Assembly (NCBI GenBank): GCA_030847615.1
Contig: JAUMIR010000005.1
Location: 211,466,645 to 211,530,644 of the forward strand
DNA length: 64,000 nucleotides
Direction of reading: 5' to 3'
From: Gambelia wislizenii
Lineage: Eukaryota > Chordata > Lepidosauria > Squamata > Crotaphytidae
This document shows, in pieces, positions 55,020 through 64,000 of this stretch. Each line of letters starts with the position of its first letter. Position 1 is the stretch's first letter. Position numbers and translations under genes: made by a program. The notes beneath the pieces are model-generated. The model had not been told where the DNA came from. It worked only from the letters and a program-made list of their open reading frames with translations, and made no database searches.

Positions 55020-55640
55020 TGAGATGAATCTTACAGTTTTCCCCCACAGTGTTGATATCTTCTATGGTCCTCTTGAATGGCTGTAATTCAGCACAACCCT
55101 CTGTATCAGTGGTACCTGTGGTTTTAGTTACACATGTCCAAAAAGATATGTTCTCTCTAGGCATTTTCTAGGTCCTCCAGAGCAATTCTATGGTAAACTT
55201 TTAATTAGATATTTTATACTCCGCCCTTCAGCCACAATGACTATCAGACCAGCTTACAAAGTGTTTTAAGCAATAGCAATTTACACAAATACACTGTATT
55301 AAGCAGTTTCCAATGTGTATTAGCTAATTGCCTCCACAAGCAAGGTACTCATTTTACCAACCTACGAAAGGATGGAAGTCTGAGTGAACCTTGGAGCCCT
55401 CTAGAATCAAACTTGCAATGTGGTGGCTTGCAGTACTTGCATTTAACCACTGCACCACCAGGGCTCCCCTACTTTCGGCAGAGGTTGGCCATAAATTTGC
55501 ACTGGAGGACCTCCACATGCCTAGAGAGAACACCCCTCTAGGCATTTGGAGATTCTCCAGCATGATTCTGTGGTATATTTCCATTGGAAACACAGGGTTC
55601 ACTACTATACAAAATTGTCGGTATCCACAGTAAGTCAGAG
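55020..55640. mobile_element. Tigger-like MITE remnant, copy 5, split by a SINE
   Basis: 'cattttctaggtcctccaga' (about 55162-55181), and beyond the SINE 'atgcctagagagaaca' and 'cggtatccacagtaagtc' (to about 55636), correspond to parts of 24990-25260. The termini are eroded. Confidence 0.6.
55200..55468 (-). repeat. tRNA-derived SINE, minus orientation, nested in a MITE
   Basis: The head at the right reads, in sense, GGAGCCCTGGTGGTGCAGTG, then a B-box-like GTTTGATTCTAG. The tail at the left has 'ttttatactccgcccttcag' and 'agctt.caaagtgtttt'. Same family as 733-957. Confidence 0.75.
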
Positions 55641-56419
55641 AATAAATTCCCCATGATTTGTACTATATCTAAAAACAGACCAGTTCTACTTGTCTCAGGA
55701 GCAGCCCTCTACTGACAAGCCGTCCAAGAGAAAAATGCAGAAGCACCCGCATATATAAGATAATAACACATATTTACAATATTACTAAACAATTAACATA
55801 TCTAATGGAGCTTTACAACAAATTGTCTTTATTTAAAGATCTAATTTTAATTTCTTATATCAGTAATACCTTGTTGCCCTACCAGTAATCAATGTCTTCT
55901 GCATAAAGTTATTACTTACACAGACCTGTAATATTTAAAACAGATCAGTTCTATTCCACTCAGCAGCCCTTAGGTCCCTGTTGACAAGCTTTCTGAGGAC
56001 AAAACAGTCTCCTGGGCATGCTCTGTTTGCAGTTACTGAGGAGAAAAAGGTGGGTTACACCAGGTCCAGGGCTCATGTGCACACACACACACACACATTT
56101 ACATATCTGAGGACTGGGAACTATCCACAAGATGTCTTCTGATCTATTCCCCTTTCACCTTTACTGATGTTAGAACTATGATACAGAAGGGGAGTTGGAA
56201 GGAAGCATCCCAAATCAGAATTTCTTTTCAGAAGAGAAGCTCTCTTTCTCCTCTCTGAGAGGACAAGATCCAATCTATCATCTGGGGGTTATCTAGATGG
56301 TGAAAATACTCCTCATAGAATCTCAGAGAATCCCAATGTGCTGTGTAGGAGATTTGCCATATTCAGAGGGAGGGGCAAAAAAAATACTGTGTGTAAGGGG
56401 ACTATGTGGTTTTCTACAA
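55641..56419. other. No recognised gene
   Basis: AT-rich; (CA)8 at 56082-56097. Unassigned. Confidence 0.5.
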
Positions 56420-56472
56420 ATATATCTATATCTATATCTATATCTATATCTATCTATATATATATATATATC
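56420..56472. repeat. (TATCTA)n / (TA)n microsatellite
   Basis: Hexanucleotide TATCTA units grading into TA repeats. Confidence 0.95.
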
Positions 56473-56474
56473 CT

Positions 56475-57228
56475 GTGTAGTGCTGCGTGTTATTGGTCAT
56501 CTGAACAACCAATTCACAGTGCCGCACAGTCTGGGCCAGGAGTGTCAGGAAATTACACGGATGTGACCAGAAGATGGAGCTGTAAGCTTAGAAATGAAAG
56601 TGGTTGAGCTCCAGTGGCAGGTGTGTGTGTTAGCATTTGGGAGTATGCACACCTGAGATGCCTGATATAACAGGCATTGTTTAACTGCCTATAAAGAGGA
56701 GATGGGAATTGTCTCCAGTGTGAGTTTGTTGTGGATAGTGGTTGGTGAAGCAGTTTGTCAGTTTAAGAGAGATTGTCATATACTCTGTATATATACTGTA
56801 AATATACTGCAGACAAAGATTAAAGCCCTCAAGTTAAGTGAAGGCTGGCCTTGTTGCTGTTGCTGTTGGCAAGCCAGAGCTCAAGCAGTGTGCTGGGGGT
56901 GAAGGAATTTTTCCTTCTCAGCCTGAAGTCTTTTGCAGAAGTCTCTCCAGAAACCTTCTCCTTGGCATCCTGTCGACGTAGAACAACTCTGCAGGTGGTC
57001 GTGGTGGACACAGTGCATCTTTCTATGCCCCAACAAGGAGGACATTGACAGCTCATTGTCCTGTGAAAGCGGGGTTGGGCTTGCTTATAACTCAGTCCAG
57101 AAGCACCATTTTGGCCTTCTAGAGAACTGAGTGTGTGCTGCAGCACTGAACAGAGCATGGGGAATAATAGTGCCACATGACCATGGCCACCATTTTGATT
57201 TGCACAGACAACTTTTTGTTTGAAAAAT
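56475..57228 (+). other. Possible LTR or promoter-bearing repeat
   Basis: Has a good TATA box (GCCTATAAAGAGG near 56689-56701) followed 130 bp later by 'caaagattaaagccctcaag', and GC-richer downstream sequence. The layout is LTR-like, but no paired termini or target duplication were found. Frames on both strands at 56829-57176 lack domains. Confidence 0.3.
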
Positions 57229-58965
57229 CATAGAATCATAGAATCATAGAATCATAGAATTGCAGAGTTGGAAGAGACCACGAGGGCCATCCAGTCCAAC
57301 CCCCCTGCCACGCAGGAAATCTTGATCAAAGCATCCCTGACAGATGGCCATCCAGCCTCTGTTTAAAGACCTCCAAGGAAGGAGACCCCACCACGCTCCG
57401 AGGGAGTGTGTTCCACTGCTGAACAGCTCTTACTGTCAAAAAGTTCCTCCTCATGTTGAGGTGGAATCTCTGTTCCTGGAGCTTGCACCCATTGCTCCGT
57501 GTTCCAGTCTCTGGAGCAGCAGAAAACAAGCCTGCTCCATCCTCAGCGTGACATCCCTTCAAATACTTAAACAGGGCTATCATATCCCCTCTTAACCGTC
57601 TTTTTTCCAGGCTAAACATACCCAGCTCCCTAAGTCTCTCCTCATAAGGCATCGTTTCCAGACCTTTCACCATTTTAGTCACCCTTCTCTGGACACGCTC
57701 CAATTTGTCAATATCCTTTCTGAATTGTGGTGCCCAGAACTGGACACAGTATTCTAGGTGAGGTCTGACCAAGGCAGAATAGAGTGGCACTATTACTTCC
57801 CTTGATCTAGACACTATACTTCTATTGATACAGCCCAAAATCGCATTGGCCTTTTTAGCTGCCGCATCACACTGTTGGCTCATGTTCAACTTGTGGTCTA
57901 CTAGGACTCCTAGATCCCTTTCGCACGTAGTCTCATTCAGCCAGGTCTCTCCCATCCTATATTTATGCATTTCATTTTTCCGCCCTAAATGCAGTACTTT
58001 ACATTTCTCCGTATTGAATTTCATTTTGTTAGCTTTGGCCCAGCTCTCCAGTCTATCCAGGTCATTCTGAATTTTGATCCTGTCCTCTAGGGTATTAGCT
58101 ACTCCTCCCAATTTGGTGTCATCTGCAAATTTGATAAGTATACCCCCAATTCCCTCATCTAAGTCATTGATAAAGATGTTGAATAGCACTGGGCCCAGGA
58201 CAGAACCCTGTGGCACCCCACTGGTCACATCTTTCCAAGACAAAGAGGAGCCACTGCTGAGCACCCTTTGGGTTCGGCCGGTCAACCAATTACAAATCCA
58301 TTGAACAGTTAACTTGTCTAGCCCACATTTTACAAGCTTGTTTGCAAGAATGTCATGGGGAACCTTGTCAAAGGCCTTACTGAAATCAAGGTATGCAATG
58401 TCCACAGCATTCCCTTCATCTACCAAGCTGGTAACTTTATCAAAAAAAGAGATCAGATTAGTCTGGCATGACTTGTTTCTCTGAAACCCATGTTGACTTT
58501 TTGTGATTATGGCATTGCCTTCTAAATGTTCACAGACTCTCTGTTTAATGATCTGTTCTAGAATCTTCCCTGGTATTGATGTCAGACTAACTGGACGATA
58601 ATTGTTGGGATCCTCTTTTTTCCCCTTTTTGAAGATGGGAACAACGTTTGCCCTCCTCCAGTCTGCTGGGACTTCTCCTGTTCTCCAGGAGTTCTCAAAT
58701 ATTATTGCCAATGGCTCTGAGATTATATTTGCCAGCTCTTTTAATACTCTTGGATGTAGTTCATCTGGTCCTGGAGATTTAAATTCATTTAGATTAGAAG
58801 GTATTCCTGTACTACCTCTTTACTTATTTTGAGCTGGATTTCCCCTATTGTGTCCTCTGTTCCATTCTCCTCAGGTTGGTCCTCCTTTTCCTTTTCTGAA
58901 AACACTGAGGCAAAGAAGGTGTTGAGTAATTCTGCCTTTTCTCTGTCCCCTGTTAGCAACCAGTT
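57229..58965 (-). pseudogene. CR1 LINE with 461-codon open RT, 5'-truncated
   Basis: Best-preserved CR1. The octamer tail (CATAGAAT x4) is at 57229-57260. A frame from 58711 to 57326 is uninterrupted and covers most of the [52 protein letters not shown] (catalytic Asp), [30 protein letters not shown] (FADD box) and the CR1 C-terminal domain to HLSGML. Upstream codons (59004-58789) are in another frame because one A is missing at about 58791-58799 compared with 27861-27870. Endonuclease and 5' part are missing; homology stops at about 58965. Not autonomous, but young-looking. Confidence 0.95.
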
Positions 58966-59109
58966 AGCAACCAGGAGCTGCTGCAAAGGTGAGCTAATGT
59001 ACACCCCTCCCCATTATTTTCTCCTGTCTATTAAAGCCCCTGGTCTGTGGGAAAGCATCTCAGGGACCATAGGAAAGCAACTTTTCACCCTGTGGTGGGT
59101 TCTGTATCA
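58966..59109. other. CR1 5' junction and short unassigned sequence
   Basis: Right at the CR1 truncation point 'ttagcaaccagttagcaacc' is a short tandem (GTTAGCAACCA twice). Confidence 0.6.
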
Positions 59110-59249
59110 TTAGTGGGGCAGTGAATCCTCTCTTAGTTTTGGTTGGATCTTCAAAGGAGCTCTTTCAGTTGCTGAAAAATATCCCCCAAATAGGTGCAGC
59201 TCCTTTAAAGAGCAGATTAAACAACCGAATGGATTCACGGCCCCACTAA
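59110..59249. mobile_element. 140-bp palindromic MITE
   Basis: TTAGTGGGGCAGTGAATCC at the left and, complemented, TTAGTGGGGCCGTGAATCC at the right. The inner parts also pair ('caaaggagctctttcagttg' against 'gagctgcacct'). Inner sequence resembles family E (8125-8215). Confidence 0.7.
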
Positions 59250-60790
59250 CATGGGAACCACCAGCCACAGCTACCTTAATCTAAAGGAGAGAAAAAATAG
59301 AACATGTACAGTTTATCCAAAAAAAAAAAAAACATTTATTTACATGTAATCATAATGTTGGAAGTAAAAAACAACCCTGCCATTAATCTAAACATTTTTA
59401 AATCTGGCTAAGGATGACATTTAGCATTTGTTAGCACACACAGTGAAATATGTACAGAAGATCTATGAAAATATTATAGTTGGCAGCTCTGTGTATTTTA
59501 GCCTGTAGATAATAACAAGAGATGAAAGGACACACCATGGCAGTCACTGAAAATTGAAACAAGGCCTGAACCTCTTCAGGGCATGTTATTGATATTTTGT
59601 AAGGATTACATAAAGAGAATCATGAAGGAGAAACGAGAGAGGAGAGAATGCAAAATTGGTGCAGAACAATAAACCCTTTGGGACCCAATGGAAGCAGCAG
59701 TTTGGATATGGCAAAGACAATATGATCTGTAGCAATTCAGTAATTAGCTAAGTGAAAGCAAGAGATGCCCCCATGATTACATTTGGGAGGCAGTGAGAGA
59801 AATGATTGCTTATCATGACTGATAAAGATTTTCATTGTCTCTCAGTCACAAAACTATTGCTCAGTTTTATTTCTACAGTCTAGTCGCTAGTCAACATTAT
59901 GAAGCAGAAGGGCAAATCTGTTTACAGGGTCTCATATTAATGAATCCCTTAAAAGGCTAACGAGCAAGCAAATAAAGGAGACAGGATTCCCAGATTCCAG
60001 TTCCAGTATCAGTTCTCTTATCAATGGGATAGAAACAGCAGCAACAGCATATTTTGAGGGATCTCAAAGTAAATCAAAATGTATGCTATGCACCCAGTTA
60101 TCCACCACAGTCAGAATGAATCTCCTTGTGGAACATCATGCAAGTCATAAAGGTTCTGAATAAATACTGGATGTTTTGGAGTTCTACTCATGATGCCAGT
60201 TGATTCAGAATATAATGAGCCATACTCGTGAAGTTAATTACTTTGGAAGGGTGAATTATTGACTGCTTTTTAGCTTAGTTGTTCTTATTCAGAATGAAGT
60301 ACTGGCATATTTAAAGCATGATGAATTTCTCAAATTTCAGAAGACCTTAAACTGGACAGTTTCAGCTCCCATGACGCCCAAATGGGTGTGTGTTTTTACA
60401 AGGGCTCACTACTTTGTAGCAAGAGCAGCAGAAGAGCACATACCTGGCATATGTAACGTACCTGCTTCAATACCAATCTTAGAAAAGTTACCCTTTGGGA
60501 CTACAACTCCCATTGTCCCCCAAGCAGCATGACCCGTAACTTTTTGACTCCATCCCAAGAATCACTAAAGGATAAAATCAAACACACAGCTTCTCCCAGT
60601 ATTTCTTACACCTCAAATGTGATGGGCATTTGAAAAGGAGGGAGTGGAAGTCTACAGCTTTGTGGTGCAGTGTGAATGTGTGGGGAAGAACCTACAGTGT
60701 GAGTGTGTGAGAGGTGGGGGGACATGAGTGGACAGAGAAAGACAGGAGGGAATGAACATGGAGACTGATAGAGAATTTACAGGCTGAGGT
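59250..60790. other. No recognised gene
   Basis: Contains a poly-A run (59320-59333) and a fragment 'gggactacaactcccattgt' at about 60498. Otherwise it looks like low-copy sequence. Confidence 0.5.
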
Positions 60791-63700
60791 TTTATATATT
60801 TATTTTTATTATTAAAATAGACAAACCAACATAGTACACAGACATAAAAACGGAAACAATAGACACAGAAACAAAACAAAATCTAAACTAAACTAAAGCT
60901 AGACAAAAACAAAAAACAACTACATACATAAAATTGACTTCCCACTTCTCTCGGATTGTTTTATACGTTATAGATTATTCACCCTCTCTTGTATCACTAA
61001 CTAAGTAAAGCATTCTTTATACACTAATAATAATCAACACTATAATCCTTATAATACAAACCCTAAAGTTCCAATATCTCCATTATGTTGCCTTATAAAT
61101 ACTATAAAAGGTTCCCAATTCTTGGTTAATTTCTCATTTGACTTATTTCTCATTAAGTTTGTGAGTTTATCCATAGACACAAATTCTATTACTTTTCCCA
61201 TCCATTAAGCATATGTTGGCATATCATTCGTTTTCCATTTCCTTGCGTAGACCAATCTGGCAACTGTTACTAAATAGCATATTAAAGTTCTATATTTTTT
61301 CTCCTTCTCTTTTTCCAGATTTATCATATTCAATAGATATAGTTCGGATTTCTGTTCCAATTTGAATTTTAGTATTTCTTCCATCCATTTGTTAATTTTG
61401 ACCCAGAATTTTTTTGCTTTTCTGCATTTCCACCATATGTGGTAAAATGTTCCTATCTGATTTTGACATTTCCAACATTTATTTGAATTTCCTTTATATA
61501 TTTTTGCTAATTTTTGTGGGGTTAAATACCATTTGAACATCATTTTGTAAAAATTTTCTTTAATACTATATGAATGTGTAAATTTCAATCTTCTCTTCCA
61601 TATTTCTTCCCATCGTTCTAATAGTATACCATATCCAAAATTCTGTGCCCAATCTATCATGCATTGTTTTACCTGTTCTTCCTCAGTATTAAATCTTAGT
61701 AGTAATTTGTACATTTTTCTTTATCAGATGGTTTTCCTCTGAACATAATAATTTTGCGAATTCTGATTTCTCTCCCTCATATTGGAACTGTCTCAGGTCT
61801 TCTCTAGTTCTTTCTCGTAATTGATAATAATTCAACCATGGTAATTTTATTCCCTCCTCTTCTAATTGTTGCTTATCTTTAATTATCCAATTTCCCTCTT
61901 TTTCCCCCCAATATGTCTCTATATCTCAACCATTTCTCTGTCCTTAATTCCCTTTTACAGAAAGCTTCTTGTGGTGACAACCAGCCTGGCATATTTATAC
62001 ATAACCTCTTTTTATATTTATTCCAAATCCTGATTAATGATTTTCTGACAATACGATTCTCAAATTCTGTATTAATTTTGACTTTTTCATACCAGAGATA
62101 TCCATGCCATCCCATCCTTATCTCATGTCCCTCTAAATATAAATCTCTTCTATTTTCTAAAGTTATCCATTGTCTTATCCATGTCAAGCATGTTGCTTCA
62201 TACTAAGTCTTTAGGTCTGGTAGACCTAGGCCACCCCTTTCTCTTATATCAATCAATAGTTTCCATTTTATCCTAGGTTTTCTTCCATTCCATATAAATT
62301 CTGATATTTCCTTTTGCCATTTTGTAAATATTTCATTTGACATTACAATTGGTATGGTTTGAAATAAATATATTAATCATGGTAAAACATTCATTTTTAT
62401 CACAGAGATTTTTCCCATCATAGACAAATTTATATCTTTCCATTTAATTAAGTCTTGACTAATTTCTTTCCATATTCTTTCATAGTTATTAACAAATAAC
62501 TGTTGTGTTTTATCCGTAATATTTATACCCAGATATCTAACCATCTTCACAATTTCAAAACCTGTTTTTCTATTTAATTCCTCTTTCTCTTTTTTATCCA
62601 TATTCTTTGTTAATATTTTTGTTTTTTCTTATTTATTTTAAATCCTGCAAATTTTCCAAATTGTTCTAATTTTTTTCTATCAAGGGATCAATACTTTTTA
62701 CGGAGTCTTCTAACATTATAACTACCTCATCGGCAAATGCTTTCAATTTATATTCTTCTTTTCTGATTTTAATTCCTCTAATACTCTCCTCTCTTCTTAT
62801 ATTTATATTTAAGATTTCTAACGCTAGTATAAATAATAATGGAGATAATGGGCATCCCTGTCTTGTACCTTTTTCTATTTTAATTATTTCCGTGGAGCTT
62901 TCATTTATTATTATTTTAGCCTTTTGATTTGAATATATTGCCTGTATCCATTTACAGAAATTTTCTCCTAATTCTATCTCATTTGTTACTTCTAGTAAAA
63001 ACTGCCAATTTAACTTATCAAATGCTTTCACCGCATCTAAAAAAATTAATGCTCCCTTAATTTCATCGTGGTAATTTAGATATTCCAACACATTCAAAAC
63101 TGCCCTAGTGTTGTCTCTTATTTGCCTTTTTGGCAGAAAGCCATTCTGGTCTTTATATATATAATTCTGTAATATTAACTTAAGTCTATTTGCCTGTATA
63201 GTTGCAAATATTTTGTAGTCTTCATTCAAAAGGGAGATTGGTCTATAATTTTCTAATAATTTTGGGTCTTTATTTTCTTTATGGATTAATACTATATTTG
63301 CTTCCTTCCAACTATTTGGTATCTGTTCCTTTTGTAATATATCATTCATTACTTTCTTTAGAGGTTTTATCAATTCCATTTCAAATTTCTTATAATATAT
63401 AGCTGTTAACCCATCAGGTCCTGGAGCTTTTCCTCATTTCAAATTTTTAATCGCTTCCCTTATTTCATCTTCTGATATATTTTTATTTAATATTTCCTTT
63501 TGTTTTTCTGTCAGTTTTTTAATTTTACAATTTCGTAAATATTCTTCCATTGTTTCCTGGAGTATTATTTGTTTTTGATATATTGTTTCAAAGTAATTTC
63601 TAAATACTTTTTTAATTTCAACTTCATTTGTTATCTCTCTATCACCCACTTTTAATTTCAATATCATTCTTTTTTTTCTTTCTTTCCTTAATGTGTAGGC

Positions 63701-64000
63701 CAACCATTTCCCTGGTTTATTGGCATTTTCAAAGAAATTTTGTTTTACAAAATCTAATTTTCTTTTCATTTCCTCCATCATTACCATTTCTAATTGCTTT
63801 TGTAGCAAATTTATTTGGCTTTTGATTTTTTTTATCCATTGGAGTTTCTGCTAATTTTTGTTCCTCTCTTTTAATTTCTTCCATAAGTCTTTTTGTTGTT
63901 TCTGCTCTTTCTTTTTCCATATATTATTCACCTTGATAAACAGGCCCCTAATCACAGCTTTACTTGCATCCCATACCATACTGCTTTCTACTTCTCCATT
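60791..64000 (-). pseudogene. L1 LINE, 3' portion of ORF2 and 3' UTR (runs off the window)
   Basis: Minus strand, A-rich sense strand. From the window edge: a linker rich in Lys/Glu (63920-63434); RT at 63379-62666 with ENYRPISLLNEDYKI, NGFLPKRQIRDN, GALIFLDAVKAFD (motif A) and GTRQGCPLSPLLFIL (motif B); thumb region WKDINLSMMGKISVIKMN (62601-62377); middle frames 62187-61879; and the C-terminal Cys-rich motif CWKCQNQIGTFYHIWW (61714-61205). Frameshifts near 62640 and 61800 and an in-frame TGA at about 63434 break it. The FADD box reads FADE (about 62728-62742). The 3' UTR ends in an A-rich tail at about 60791. The endonuclease lies beyond the window. Confidence 0.92.

Noticed and set aside
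57344..58304. Several plus-strand frames with recurrent peptides such as MAIQPLFKDL
   Set aside because: Antisense of CR1; the same peptides appear opposite every CR1 copy.

Overview
The window looks like non-coding chromosomal DNA from a squamate reptile, probably a lizard. No host protein-coding gene, rRNA or tRNA gene is recognisable. The assignment rests on the repeat mix: CR1 LINEs with the octamer 3' tail (CATAGAAT/ATTCTATG), an L2 LINE, BovB fragments, tRNA-derived SINEs of the squamate 'Sauria' type ending in a BovB-like tail, Penelope-like elements with GIY-YIG endonucleases, an A-rich L1 LINE, a Ngaro-type tyrosine-recombinase retrotransposon, Tigger-like MITEs and many small palindromic MITEs. 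Species cannot be given from sequence alone.

Layout. 1-9.3 kb: AT-rich sequence with SINE and CR1 remnants (CR1 at 3.2-4.9 kb split by a MITE), a 1.3-kb element with inverted ends (5.2-6.5 kb), a Tigger-like MITE (6.8-7.2 kb) and a CR1 3' end (8.45-9.26 kb). 9.3-13.6 kb: (TA)15, a Tigger MITE, a BovB fragment, then a long L2 reverse-transcriptase pseudogene. 13.6-25 kb: mostly unrecognised sequence with nested repeats, notably a complete solo LTR (992 bp, 5-bp target duplication) inside a small MITE, and an inverted duplication of that MITE plus its flank. 26.3-28.8 kb: CR1 with endonuclease remnant and RT. 28.9-29.5 kb: an inverted repeat with a Tigger MITE in one arm. 31.3-38.0 kb: the main feature, a structurally complete Ngaro element on the minus strand (6738 bp). 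38-60.8 kb: MITEs, SINEs, an L1-type insertion with a 15-bp duplication, two Penelope-like fragments with hammerhead-like motifs, LTR candidates and a CR1 with a 461-codon open RT. 60.8-64 kb: 3' part of an L1 ORF2 on the minus strand that runs off the window.

The Ngaro element carries gag with a C-terminal zinc finger, a pol with RT, RNase H and tyrosine recombinase, and a third reading frame for an SGNH/GDSL-type hydrolase. It is flanked by the split direct repeats expected of this group (5' 174 bp; 3' 436 bp, 174 bp, spacer, 436 bp). Each repeat pair is equal in length, and the genes carry only three in-frame stops and one frameshift, so the copy is probably fairly young. A possible small intron could join the recombinase frame to the hydrolase frame; this is the most unusual hypothesis in the window.
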